Shown here in pieces: positions 33,937 to 46,436 of a DNA stretch of 64,000 nucleotides. Position 1 is the stretch's first letter; every line of letters begins with the position of its first letter. Below the pieces are notes generated by a model. That model worked only from the letters and a program-made list of their open reading frames with translations, searched no databases and was not told the origin of the DNA. The position numbers and the translations under genes were made by a program. The DNA comes from Mactromeris polynyma (taxonomy: Eukaryota; Mollusca; Bivalvia; Venerida; Mactridae). The stretch covers positions 8,063,904 to 8,127,903 of the forward strand of contig JASFXZ010000018.1 in the NCBI GenBank assembly GCA_032209605.1, read 5' to 3'.

Positions 33937-36900
33937 ATGGTTTGTTTATTGCGTATGTTATTCGGACATGCTGCAGTGAAGGCAGTGTACATTTTCCAGA
34001 CGGTAATATCTTTTAGATGTGGAGCATACTATAGTATCATAGAAATCATATTATTAAAAATATTATATTTACACATTTGTATCGTTTTAGGTCGACTAAG
34101 CGTCATAAAGAACGTTATATCGGAGATGTACGGGACGGATTTGATGAACGCAAAACGTGTCCTGAATACAAAGATACAGAAATCACAACCCAATCCTGAG
34201 AACCTTACACTTGCCGAACGAATTCTTCTCAACCGACGGAGAGGCGGCGTAAGTTATTCTGATCAAAATATCTAACCCGCCCTTGTATTTAAAAAAATCT
34301 TCACTGTATTGTGACAAATTGATCTTATATGATAAAGTGAAGTTTACATTGACTCATTTTGATGGAACTATTCATTTTTATCCTAAGTGTTATAGCTTTG
34401 TTATAGTATCTTTCCGGTAGAAACCTGTGAAATAGGACGGGCGGGTTAGCATTTTTTACCAGTACATGAGGACAAAGGCGAAACATTAAGGAAGACCCGT
34501 TGTGGTTCATATATTCATTGCATGTACTAAAGACTTGAAATCAAGATTCGGGAATTCGTTAACACCACGCTTCGCGTTGCATTTTTGCATAGTTCGCTAT
34601 TTCACAATCTCGTGCAGTTCATGATTTTGCACGTGTTATGATTTTAAGTTTTTATGATAATGAAATAATTTAATAATGTAGGCACCACCGGCCTTTCGTA
34701 AAATCGCTTTGTTGCTCTAAATTATTCATAAAGAAATGTCTGGTTTCGTACCTCGTGTTTTTAAAGTGGAATCAAACTGTTAATATACATATTGATTTGG
34801 AAAACAATAATGTAAGTATAAAATGCTGCTTATGGTCGATAGGTAGAAAGTCCGAATATGAAAAACGTAGATAAAAATGCTTGGTAAACGTATTACAATA
34901 CATGTGTATTCAATCATGTATATTATTCTTGTCACGTTACAAAGCTTGGCCATTTACAGTACGGATTCAGGATAATTACTGAACACATAAATTTGTTACT
35001 CAAATACGGGCAATTGAGATCTTGCGTTCGGTCTGATTAAAATTGAAATAAAGATCTACATCTGACTGCTAATCGAAGTTTACACCGTATAGTTAAGGAC
35101 CAATAAGAGGTTTGTCTTAATGTGAGATAAGTTGTTTGCCTTGTTATACAAATAACAGTATCTTACCATTCTGACACAGAATCAATCTTAAACCTTGTTT
35201 GATTTACGTCCATTTCTACTGTATACGTAGTATACGAATGGTATGTTGATGTTATGTATGTATCTGTATGTTAACAACATAACGAAATAAAGCGGGTGTG
35301 ACATCTTAATGAGTAGACGAGTCCTTCCCAAAATTTCTTTTCATCTGTCTTTGTCCTTGCCAAACAATAACAAGAACTACTCCGTAACGGTTAGCCTAAA
35401 CATGCTGTGCTTATTTTCATCTCTATTTATTAGAGCGATTGATTTAATGATTCAAACCCGGCTCCCAACTTCCTATTCTCTTACAGCATATTGAATTGCA
35501 GCATTGCCTTTAATTGATTTTGTTTTAATATTCAGTTCAATATATTATTTGCGCAAGTACATTTCCTATACTGAATGAATATCTAGAATCTATACTTTCT
35601 TGTTATGATAACAATGATTTTCGCATTCCCTATTCAAGCTATACGACATCTCGTGTCCTGTAACCATTGGCAACAACAAGTTTGTTGTATTGATCTCCCA
35701 TTTAATTCCTAAAGCGATATAATCATTTTACTCATCGATCCAACTGTTATGAATCAAACATTCGCATTGCTCAGTGAGGTCTACCAGAGCGAATCTGTAT
35801 TGAATGTGTGACTGAAGTTGACTTCTTAACTGACATTGGCTGAATTCAAATTCTGAGACCTGGCAATAAAATAGAAGGATTAATTGGTCATGAAACATGT
35901 TCTCTTAAAAGGAACTCTGATTTTTACGATCACATAGAGAAACCAATATGCAACCCAGGATAAAATTGCTTCGCATGACAACTTTATAAATCTGCAAGGT
36001 ATTCAGGGCTCTAGAAATCTACTAGCCCGACGTCCCAGACTAGTCTAATGCTGAATCGGAATACCAGCATCAGCAATTGTTCAGTTGTAAGTCAAACCTT
36101 AGAATCCCACAAACACAAACATGACGTGAATATTAATTTGAGATTGAGGAGGTTTATTTGTTACTAAATTGCTCGATATTCTCGGGCAACTAGCTTCCTA
36201 TGTCGTACAGGTCAAATTTTACATTGCCATAAGTCCGGGACAAGTGTATTTGAAACAAAAATCTAAAACCCTGGTATAATATAGTGAAAACACCATGTAC
36301 AAGTATTTCAAATTGTCAGTACATATATGGAAACTTTATTTCACCAGTCTGAGTGAGTACCAACAATGTTGTGGTCATTTTTCTGAAGAAACAAAATTTG
36401 AAATAATCAATTACTTGCTTAAACGAGCGATGGAGTTTTTGATTACTTTGAAATAGCATTTGACCGATAGTAAATTCCCTTGCTCACTTTTGTGTCCATG
36501 AGATAATATTTTGGAATATAGGTAAATATCATGTTTTGATGATAAAATACAATCCGCAAAATAAATTAATTGCCTTGCTTAATTCTTTTTGGCGATAATG
36601 TAATGCGGAATTTCTATGGAACAGAAAAAGAATTTTCCTACTAGCAAGGTACTGACCGAAATACGAATTGTGCATTATCAGAAATAAAGAGAAACCAAAT
36701 TTACACGTTATGAGAAACATTTCGACAATGCATATTGTTTTAATGCCCGTGTGTGCCCTACTACATTCTATACATGCGCCAGTCATAATACCCATACTGT
36801 TTGCGTAAAACTCGACCTAATTTGCTCAGCGACAATAAACAACTTCCCAGCATTTAAGCTTTTATTCTAAGCGTCTATCCTGTTGTGAGGGAACTGAACA

Positions 36901-38600
36901 TACGTGGGGGACAATAATGGTTTGATTATTTCAGTATTGAAATATCGCAGCAGGTTTTTATTAAGTGGTTCATCAAGTATCAGCTACAATATTTAATAAT
37001 TTCTAAAACGCCAATAAACATTCGTTTGAGTGGCAGCATTTTTTAATCAATATTTACTGGGGTTTTGACGTACTGGTATTCAATGTGACAACTGATAAGT
37101 TAAGCTTATTAGAAACTGTAGGTTTGTTTAATGGTCCGTTAAGGAACGTATATATGTTAAGGTATTCTCAAAGAAATCAATTGTTGCATGGTTACGTTGA
37201 GGATTCAACAAAACAAAAATAAAATCGCTTAAGAATGTTTTTCTAACAATATCAGTACATGCACCGGAACAGTACGCATACATGGTTGGCTTAAAGGTGC
37301 AACGTTAACTACTTTATGTAAAACACAACAATCATCATTCTTATCATTTTTCACGAATGTGTAGTTAAAATTATGAGCGCTAATCAATAAATTGAACATA
37401 ACTTTATTTATTTTTGCCTTTTGTCTGAGACATACATAAAACTAATGAATGAATTAGTACTTTACAATGCGGTAATAATTTTGTAAATAGACAGACAGCG
37501 AATACTGACATACAATTCGCATTCATACAAGACAGACGACAGTGTACAACATGATCATATATCTACACTACAAGCACACATGAATATATTATGATATTAC
37601 ATGGATATGGTACATGTATACTGTATGTCACTTGAAAAATGTTGACTATAATATCCAAATTTACATAACTATGGACAAGGTCAATACATGGTCATGTATA
37701 TTAGAATTGCTTGCTTCCAAATCATATAAAAGCCAATCAGAAAAATAAATTGACGTTTTCTCATACAGATATAGTCACGAAGAAATAGCGTTTAAATATA
37801 AGAGCGAACTATTTACATGTACATGTACCAAAAGATTAAAAGTAAAAGTAAATGGCATAACAAACAACAATAAGACTCATTTCCTTATCATTTGCATATC
37901 TTACGAAAACTGCGTAAAATCACAGCCACAAGGAGCTATATCACATTTACAATCTTGTATTTCGTACTTTAAACACCAATACACTGTACATTTGTCAACA
38001 CACACATATAGTTTCCCAAATTACGCGAGATTGAAAAATGGCATTTAAATTCTATATATTGCTAAATTTCAGAAAGAACCGTCGCCGGTACAAAATCGAA
38101 GTGATTCTGCTAACGACAGCGTTGATATCTCTCACATAACGGACCCAAATGATGAGAAAAGAACCCCAACACCAGAACCAACGAGTAAATCACCGGTAAA
38201 TAAATCTCCGTCCCCAACTGCTTCCACATGGGCTCAAGGGAGAAAACTCAGTCTTGTAGATATAGGCTATGACTGTGACCTTGACTATCTTGACCTTCAC
38301 AATGCAGATAATTTTAAACTTGTCCCAGCTTACGAAGAGCCGCCATTTCCATATTTACAGGAGCTAAATAAATCCTATAATGCAAGATTTAATGCAACAG
38401 ATACTGGTTTTAATACAGCAAACGATTCCCATGACAACAAGTCTGACACGGAAGTGGAAATGGAACGGCATTCTGGGTGTAGATCGCGCATGCGCAGACG
38501 ACGGAGGAGAACTCGTAACCCAAATGATATTTCGTTAGCTCAGAAATTACTTATATACCGAAATGTGATGGCATACAAGGACTCGATACAACAATCTTGA
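33937..38600 (+). CDS. Unrecognised Pro/Ser-rich protein, multi-exon
   Basis: Two exons are well supported: 34091-34248 (acceptor TTTTAG, donor GTAAGT) and 38073-38600 (acceptor TTTCAG, stop TGA at 38598), joined in phase 0 across a 3.8-kb intron. They give a basic N-terminal part (NVISEMYGTDLMNAKRVL, then LAERILLNRRRGG), a disordered stretch with PTPEPTSKSPVNKSPSPTA, a conserved-looking acidic/aromatic segment (DIGYDCDLDYLDLHNADNFK, EEPPFPYLQEL), and a tail with RSRMRRRRRR then LAQKLLIYRNVM. A tentative first exon, 33937-33952 (ATG plus five codons to a GTATGT donor), keeps phase and would make 233 residues; other 5' exons are possible. I do not recognise the family. The Arg run suggests nuclear or nucleic-acid interaction (inference). 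Confidence 0.6.
37497..37560 (-). repeat. Inverted partner of the 32254 repeat, inside an intron
   Basis: Read on minus it gives CATGTTGTACACTGTCGTCT followed by GTCTTGTATGAATGCGAATTGTATGT, matching 32254-32312 with a few changes. It lies in the long intron of the 33937-38600 gene. Confidence 0.6.
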
Positions 38601-39421
38601 GACTGAGAAATGTAACATACAATCTATGTACAACAATGTTGTTTTGAAAACACAAAAATGTATCATCAGTTGAAGTTTGATGTGTTTAGATAACAATCTT
38701 GTCATTGAACGAAGGAGGATATGAACTTTGCGTGTCAGACTTGTTGTCATTCGGAACTCTGTGGTCCTGAAATTCTAAAATGGTGATATATTTCTGATAC
38801 AAAATTTATATTCCTGTATATACGAAAATACTTTTAGAAACAATCTAGAAATGTTTCAATTGCAGTGCTCCGCATGGCACAAGTCTGATAGCGACATAAT
38901 ATAATGTAATAGACAATGCTAACTGATAGATTCCTAATATGGTCATAGTTGTCAGAAGTTACAGTACGGACTTGCACAAAATACTACATGTATTATACTA
39001 TACAATTTTATCAGTGTTTTTAAAAACTAGATCACAGCGTAGCATTTACAAATATAGAAATTAAAGCTATGCTCAGTACTTGGAGATATCATATAACTTG
39101 TAGATTGCTACATATTGACATTGCTCATTTAATTTAATATTCACTGCTCAAGAGCACCTTGTACATTGTAAATTGCACTCAAATTATGAACTGGACATCT
39201 TTGTTCAATATCATATATGTATTTTATATACATTGTATGTTTGCTTACATTTTACTAACACAGCTTATTTTGCCTGAAGTGCCCATGTGCTAGAACACAC
39301 CAGTGCCTTACCCTAGTTTACAAGAATTTAATTATACATTGTAACTACATGTATTGTCACGTACGTAATATGCTCATGTCGTGTTTATTGAAATTGTAAG
39401 CATATAGTATTTCACAGAACA
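38601..39421. other. 3' UTR / spacer between two unrecognised genes
   Basis: The 3' UTR of the upstream gene is followed by an AT-rich spacer. Just before the next start codon, TATTTCACAG at 39410-39419 resembles a splice acceptor two bases upstream of the ATG, so the downstream gene may have a 5' noncoding exon in this region. Confidence 0.45.
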
Positions 39422-41614
39422 ATGTCAACATTCCAGGTTAAACGACAGAATACAAGAAATAGCATACGCTCAGTGGCTTCTGAACAAGCGGGGCCATCAA
39501 ACCGGAAGTCGGAAACGCCTCCACTTCCACCGATTAAGACGGCCACGCCTAATTCTCAGGCACAAACGCCGAGGAATGACACTCCGACTCGCGCCGATTC
39601 TAGGAAGTCACGAAAAGAAACGCCGGTGTTACCGCCAATTAAAAGAGAGTCTCGCGCCTCAAATCGTTCGGATTCTGTGAGAAGCGACGAGGATGTTAAA
39701 CCTCCAAAGGATACGCGAGGATTTGATCCTGACTTAGGAGTTGGTGAAGATGATGACGGTGATAAGCAAACCCAAAGTCCGAAAAAGAATAGATCTCCGT
39801 CCCCAAAACAAGCAAAACATGAAGAGCCACGCGAACAGATACTAAAGCAAGAAGCAAAAACAAAAACTCCGGTGCCTGAAAACGAGACCAGACCAGACGA
39901 CAAATACAAATCACCTAAAAAGGAAGAAGTACAACCAACGAACATAGAATCTAGATCAAAGGACAAAAGCCCAGACGATAAACGGCGAGAAAGAAGCCCT
40001 AGAAACCGGTCAAGATCTCCTGAAACCACTACAGTGGTACCTGTTGTAGCTGCTGCTGCAGCATCCACTCGTCGATCGAAATCACGTTCAAGATCTCGTT
40101 CTAGAACTAGATCTCGTTCCAGGTCTCGATCCAGATCTAGGTCCAAGCGAAAGAAGAAACGATCTAGATCAAGATCAAGGTCTAAGTCACGCCGAAAATC
40201 GAAGCCGAAAAAACGAAGTAGCAGTAGTAGTGATTATGATAGATCTAGATCACGTTCTCGTTCAAAAAGAAGCTCGAAGCGATCTAAGTCACGAAAACGT
40301 CACCGCACTACGTCATCAAGCTACAGTTCTTCTCCACGACGAAGGCGAAGGTATTCAGAATCTCCACCGAGGGGGCATCGACACAGGTCGAAGGCTAGGA
40401 GGGGTAGCTTTGATTATGATTATGAAAGAGCTAAGTCCATCGTGAGAGGTTTATCAAGGATGGATACATATTCCAGAATTCCGACGCACCGACACAGGAC
40501 ACCATCGATTGAATATCAGATTATTGGAGCTCCGAATATGGGTTGGCCCACACCGAGGCCAGACACACCGAAGAAGAAACAGAAAATAATTATTGTGCAA
40601 GGACCAGCTGCATTGCCTCCTCCACAGAGCAAACGCCGTGGACACAGCAGTTCTGAATCAGATATTAATGTGGTAATCCAGAATCGCAGTTCCAAAATAC
40701 GTGGACGGAAAGGAAAGATCAGGCGAATGACAGAGTCAGAATACAGCGACAGTGAAGATCAGTCAATAACACTATCTCGGTCAAAGCAAAAGAAAGGAAA
40801 GAAAAACCGAAAGTCTATAATAAAATTCAAGGACGAAGTCGAGAGTGAAGAGTCTTCGGAGTCTGAAACAGAAATACAATTGAAATCAAAGAAGAATGTC
40901 AAGAAAAAGAGTAAGCAGAAGATGAAGAAATCCAATGATAAAGAAGATTCTTCGGACGAAGACAAAAAAAAGAAAAATATTCGTTTCGATTTAAACAATA
41001 ATTCGAAGAAAGACAAACAATCTAAAAAGAAAGATAAACCTAAACAGAAAGAAAAATACACTGAACAAGAATCTGAACCTGCATCCGAGTCTGATTCCGA
41101 ACCAGAATATGATATCAAAGAAAACAAAACGATCTCATTCAAGGCAAAACCATCTATGCAAAAACCAGCAAAGCAACCGACGAAAGCAAAAGAACAGCCA
41201 GTTGTAGAAAAGAGATCTGACGTTGAGGCGGCACCGAGGCGACCGTCACCAGATTCACCAATGCCTTCACCTGACATCTCATCAGGAAATCAAACGCCTA
41301 ACATTCCATCAGGAAAGCAAACACCGTTGGCCCCAATTAACAGTAACACACCTACACCATCTTCAAAACCAAAAAATAAAACCGTTACACCTGCAAATAC
41401 AAAGTTTAAAGGAACAACGAAAAAACCAGCAGAGGATTCAGATGATGAAATGAGAAAAGCACTAGAAGCATTGGACAAGCGAACTGATATTGAATTAGAA
41501 CAATTAAAAGGTGGAAATAATAAACAGCAAGCTCCTAATGTGAACCCAAACATAAAGAAGAAGATATTCAGCAAAGACTTTCAGAAAAATATCAACTCAT
41601 TCCTGGAGTCGTAA
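39422..41614 (+). CDS. RS-domain, intrinsically disordered nuclear protein (730 aa), unrecognised
   Basis: An uninterrupted frame with clear coding bias. Residues 31-39 and 66-74 repeat an ETP-x-LPPIK motif. Residues 90-200 are rich in SP/TP sites. Residues 217-305 form an RS domain of alternating Arg-Ser dipeptides. Residues 340-400 hold the only less-charged segment (EYQIIGAPNMGWPTPRPDTP). Residues 435-570 are Lys/Glu-rich with acidic Ser clusters (SESE, SSDED), and 605-650 is Pro-rich. The end (676-730) has an acidic coiled-coil-like helix (EMRKALEALDKRTDIELEQL) and a basic C-terminus. RS domains typically mediate splicing-factor contacts in nuclear speckles, but there is no RRM, PWI or cyclin domain, so it is not an SR protein proper. 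No named orthologue recognised. Reverse-strand frames over it are shadows. Confidence 0.8.
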   Translation: MSTFQVKRQNTRNSIRSVASEQAGPSNRKSETPPLPPIKTATPNSQAQTPRNDTPTRADSRKSRKETPVLPPIKRESRASNRSDSVRSDEDVKPPKDTRGFDPDLGVGEDDDGDKQTQSPKKNRSPSPKQAKHEEPREQILKQEAKTKTPVPENETRPDDKYKSPKKEEVQPTNIESRSKDKSPDDKRRERSPRNRSRSPETTTVVPVVAAAAASTRRSKSRSRSRSRTRSRSRSRSRSRSKRKKKRSRSRSRSKSRRKSKPKKRSSSSSDYDRSRSRSRSKRSSKRSKSRKRHRTTSSSYSSSPRRRRRYSESPPRGHRHRSKARRGSFDYDYERAKSIVRGLSRMDTYSRIPTHRHRTPSIEYQIIGAPNMGWPTPRPDTPKKKQKIIIVQGPAALPPPQSKRRGHSSSESDINVVIQNRSSKIRGRKGKIRRMTESEYSDSEDQSITLSRSKQKKGKKNRKSIIKFKDEVESEESSESETEIQLKSKKNVKKKSKQKMKKSNDKEDSSDEDKKKKNIRFDLNNNSKKDKQSKKKDKPKQKEKYTEQESEPASESDSEPEYDIKENKTISFKAKPSMQKPAKQPTKAKEQPVVEKRSDVEAAPRRPSPDSPMPSPDISSGNQTPNIPSGKQTPLAPINSNTPTPSSKPKNKTVTPANTKFKGTTKKPAEDSDDEMRKALEALDKRTDIELEQLKGGNNKQQAPNVNPNIKKKIFSKDFQKNINSFLES

Positions 41615-41926
41615 AATTACTTATTTTACATCTTGATAGAAATGAGTTTGGACAAAGGGTTTATGCCGCTTGTGTGTTACTGACGACGTTTTGTTCTCTT
41701 TGTGTGAGTCATTTGTAATCAATACGTTTTGTTTTAGAAGAACTCGAAGTTGAACTCAGAATTTCGTATCATATTGGACGGATGCAATACAAATGTTTCA
41801 TCTACCTTGATTGAAAATTGTTGTTTATAAGAGATTGTTTATGTTCATGTGCCTATGTTTACTGTAGAATAGTTCTTGCAACTCGGCGAGTTTCTGTAAA
41901 TTGTGCTGTGCACTATAAAACAAATA
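41615..41926 (+). other. 3' UTR of the RS-domain gene
   Basis: AT-rich sequence directly after the stop at 41612. No clear AATAAA occurs before the MITE at 41927; the MITE itself brings AATAAAA just after its left end and AATAAAGAGC further in, which could serve as polyadenylation signals if the transcript extends into it. Confidence 0.4.
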
Positions 41927-42104
41927 CAGTAAAACCTCAATAATAAAATCGTCTTTGAGACCTTTGAAAACTGTTCTTTTTATTGAAGCGGTCTTAATAA
42001 TGAGGTTGAATAAAGAGCAAAACAGTGAAAATGGACTTGAAAATTGTGTTCTTAATTTTAAGATGGTCTTATAATTGATGAGGTCTTTCGGTCAAGTTTT
42101 ACTG
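41927..42104. mobile_element. Pogo-like MITE, copy 3
   Basis: 178 bp with flanking TA on both sides, starting CAGTAAAACCTCAATAATAA and ending CAAGTTTTACTG. It is in reverse family orientation relative to copies 1 and 4: the interior reads AATAAAGAGCAAAACAGTGA and TTCTTAATTTTAAGATGGTC. It lies ~310 bp after the RS-domain stop codon. Confidence 0.85.
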
Positions 42105-45100
42105 TAATTGAAATTTGTTATAAACGAAAACGAAAATTCTACTTATATACAATTTACATAAATTTACAAAGTATACAAAATGTACCTGTTATATATAGCG
42201 ATTAAAATTACCAGATGCCACATTACCTTCAGACTCGGGGTATGGACAACTGGTCTATTTATAGAAATATTCGTAGCATCATCACAAAAAAATAGCAATA
42301 TTGCTAGTTACATATATTTGGTTTTGGTTTGCTAGTAGTGTTTGTAGGATAAACGTACTTGAAAACTGATATACCATTAAAATTGCATATCTTCAGTTGG
42401 TGAATTTTGATTTTGGTTATGATGGAATGATATATGGCGCATTAGTACTTCATCGACGCGTGTATTCTGCAGAGTTCCTTTTTGTTTCAGTATATCTGCA
42501 TGTATCTCATGGGAAAGTACTGTCTGGTTTATTTCAATCTCATGTCGTTTCAAAAGCATTCGTTCCCAGTGGTATTTTTTGCGAAATGACGAATCAACAG
42601 AAATTGATCTTTGTTGACATTACCGTTTTGGTCTTCGGCGGATCGGTATAGAACGCCAATAAAGCGGAATCAAAACCGCTGCTAATATTTCAATATTCGC
42701 GTATACAGCATACTCGTTTAATATTTTATATGAAATCGTTAAAAATGAGCCCTTTCAGTCTGACGGATGACACAATATTGTAATAATAGGCTTTTGTGAT
42801 TAGACGTCGACTGCGTTGAGTATCAAAAGGTCACTGTTTGTGGTAAAATCGATCTGTTCTGTCATAGAATATTCTGTATAAAGAGTGTACCTGGTCAGCA
42901 TACGCACCAACGCGGCAATGTTGAAATGTGTGATAATGTAATCAATGGTATGTTTCTAGATGTTTACACGCTTCATTTGCTTATATCGTCGACAAATATG
43001 TTTGCACCATCTTGAAAAGTTCTGTCAAACATAAGCTTATGTTTTGAAATGAATTTGTAACCGATGGACAAGTACGACTGTGCAGTTCATTAACTGATCA
43101 TACGTTCTGTGTACAAATCAATCAATCGAATCATTGGTCGTGATAACCGGTGTTAAGGAGCTAGGGATGAATTGAAACTCGCTTCGAACAACTTTCTATC
43201 CGCAACGAATGTACATGTATTCACTTAGGCGAATGGGGATTCGTGATGCAAAAAATGATTCCATTGTTCTTTCATTATGTTGCTATTGTTCATTTCCAGA
43301 TACGGTTTGGCTTAAAATATTATTTGCCAAGGGGGGGGGGGAATATATTTCACTTTTTATTGTAAAATATCCAATGTTGTTTATCACACTAAATGATTTT
43401 TACCGACAATAGGATTCGGTCAGACTCATTTGGTGAACGATATTTGTGTGTATACCATGTATATATGTGTGCACAACTGATCAATGTTTAATGACGAACC
43501 ACGTGTGTGACCGACCTACGTTCAATGTAACTATCAACTGTTTAATTGTTATGTTTTTTTGTTTGTTTATATGGTTATAAATAAAAGATTAGTAGAATAC
43601 AGTTCCCTCTTGATATTCATTATTTCATTCCTCGACCCGTTCGCCGACCTAGGACATCGTCGCACATGTGAACATGAACTATGAACAACATGTTTTGAGA
43701 CGAGCCGGCGTGCACATAAAACGATAAAACCGATAAAATATCCATGTAGACACACATTCAAATTTAGCCTTACAGGGTCAGGAGTCTGGATGATTGCAGC
43801 ATGGTTCTGGAAACTGGTACCAGAAACGAAGGCATACTGCAAGAACAAATGGTGGTTTACATCTGATCTACAAAAACAAATCATGTATCATAGAGCGGTC
43901 GTGAATAGAATTCCGAAAATTGGGAACAACGCAACATACGAGAGAGGCGTGCATTCGAATGTTGAATGATGGTTCAGAATAAAAATAAATGCTGTAAGGG
44001 GAACTCGTCGAATATGATGCTTGTTACAAAGAGAAAGAAACTTCTGAGTACATGCATAATAATGGTAGTAATTAGTGTCAACATTAACAAATTATCAAAA
44101 CATGGCGTCATTTTATATGTGCCGCACGCTATTTTTTGGTATAGGACCTAACCATAGGTAGATGTGCATTTGTTCTGTGCAATGTTGTCTGAAACACTGT
44201 AATCAAGTTCTTGATGGTCAAGCGGTAGTAAGTGATTGTTGAAATAAGACCACATTTGTTCAGTTTTCAACTAATGATGCAATATATTGGGTGTTTATTT
44301 CATTCTACTAAAACAGAAACACCAAAGTAGCGTTCAGTACTTATAGGTAACAAGTTAAGTAAGTGAGCTGTCGATATGTTAATGTTGTTTGGTTTCTTAC
44401 TACAAGAAAGCGGTTCCACTGTCAACAAGCGCTGTGCTATAATAATTGGATAAAACAATTTACTGGTATAAATACAATACTATTATGATAGTGCTGTGGC
44501 TCAATGGCCTACTATACCTGTAGTCCCTACGTGTATTCGGTTTTATACATAAACTATTCCCCATACAGCATACTCGTACATGTATAAACAAACATACATG
44601 TTTGACAAAAGCCTGAAACAATATTGACACAATGAAATATCAACTAATGAAAAAGGAATAAACAACAAATTATTAAATCCATATTAAGTATAAACACAAA
44701 ATATTTTTATTGATAGTTTACGATAGAATATGACAATGTTTCGTGGTAAGGCAAAGAAAATCCATCGGACCCATGGAGATGTCGATATCAGGGTTAGTTC
44801 TGGATACGATATTGGCACATATTAATTAAACCAGAAAGTCGAATAACAAACTCTTTGATAGCTCGTCATTCGTTTCTAGATATTTATTCGCCGCGGAACC
44901 ATGCGAATGTTCGATGTCACAAGTGTTTTAGAATGTATTAGTTTTAAATCAATTTTGAAACTATGACTGAATTTGTACAATGAACTTTTGTGATGAAGAT
45001 GACTTTATCATATTGTGTTCAACGTGAATATATGTTGGCCTATATAAAGAAAGTGAAGATAATGCATTATCAAAATGAAGTATATGAGAAAATATTGTCG

Positions 45101-46436
45101 GACAAGTTAGACAAAATATAACCGGAGGGACATTGATATAAAAGGAAAACAGTGATGCAATGACCAAAAGAAACTGTAAGATTATACTATATGAACTGCA
45201 TGTCAGTACTAGCTCTGAGTTCGACATGCTGAATTGAACAATATTAGTCGAATATCGACCTCAGTGCTTGCTGTGTATTCAACCTTGATCGTTATTCGGT
45301 AAGGATCTACTATGAGCGATTGCAGCATCAACGTCACTAAGCAAGTCATACTCAGTGAATGCAATTTAATACTCGTGGTGCATGTGATCTTGTCTTGGAG
45401 CAAGTGGATGATAATGAACATCACCACGTGCTGCCCACACATTCCTTGTCAAACACTTCATATTAGTTCGGCGTCGGCAGCGAAGCTACTGTAACGTGCT
45501 TTCCGCATCCAATTTTAGGTACACACTTCCCGTGCAATTACCTGTATCGACACGTCCGGTCCTGATAAAGATAAACGTATATAAACTGTATAAAAGTATA
45601 TGTTTGATATTCATTGCACAAATTTTTTTGTAATCTTTACCGGGACCAATATACATATATCTATTGGTACCAGCAAAGACCTAAATACCATTTATTTAGG
45701 TCTTTGGTACCAGGCTTATCAAACACGATTCATTTTTTCCTGAATACAGAGACATCTGGGACCAATATATACATTTTTTAGTTATAGTTTACAAATATAT
45801 ATACATCACAGATTAACAAAAGCTATGAAAACCAATTGATTATAACGAATTCGTGCAAGAAATTTGACTGGGTTACGATCACTGCACTTGGAAGGGAGAT
45901 AACTACTGCGGAAACTTTGGCACCCGCGATGAACGGGCTGTGGGACTATTAACATAAGCGTTAATAGCTTCCCGATTCAAGGGAAGTAACTTTCAAGATA
46001 TTTATCGAAAATTAAAAAATACAACGTTTTTCTTGAAAAATGCTTGGGTATGTATCTGTTATTTGATTTTATACGCTGAAATAGTTGTTAGATATTACTA
46101 TTTTACAAATTGTTATTTAAAAGTTGAAAGCGCAGACGCATAGCAGCGTTTCAGAAGTGCCGCTTCCAAGTTTGAACCCGGTCCGATTGAAAGATTGAGA
46201 GGGTCGGATTGAGAAGTCATCATGGTCATAGGTTCAAATCTTTCCCCAGGTTTCGTTTTGTTGTTTGTGGATACCCAGTTTGTCGCACAAGGGATTTGTA
46301 GCTCATGGTGTATCATTGATGATCAGGCGCACTTTAACCCCTTGATTTACTTCAATTTGGAGCCATGACTCAACTGCACCGTCCCTGCAATATTTCTAGA
46401 TCCTGCATGTTTACCCTCATTTTTCAGCTGTGTTTG
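42105..46436. other. Large intergenic region with one hairpin and one open stretch
   Basis: No confirmed gene in 4.3 kb. The section 43690-43965 is open on plus for ~95 codons and also on minus (43567-43884), and is weighed under findings. A 10-G run sits at 43331-43340. A hairpin is listed separately at 45666-45711. Confidence 0.45.
45666..45711. repeat. Hairpin with AAAGACCTAAAT arms between GGTACC sites
   Basis: AAAGACCTAAAT and ATTTAGGTCTTT form a 12-bp stem around a short loop, and GGTACC flanks the stem on both sides (45666-45671 and 45706-45711). Related GGGACCAATATA words occur just outside on both sides (about 45645 and 45757), suggesting a small foldback element extending from ~45640 to ~45775. 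Confidence 0.6.

Noticed and set aside
39556..40146. Long minus-strand frame (196 codons) opposite the RS domain, and similar frames at 40759-41277 and 41290-41574
   Set aside because: Antisense shadows of the repetitive RS, Lys and Glu codons; compositionally they are just the complement (Asp/Leu and Ser/Phe runs).
43331..43340. Homopolymer G or C runs at 43331, 49163 and 61215 as possible structured elements
   Set aside because: Single runs, not the four spaced G-tracts of a quadruplex; may also carry sequencing length error.
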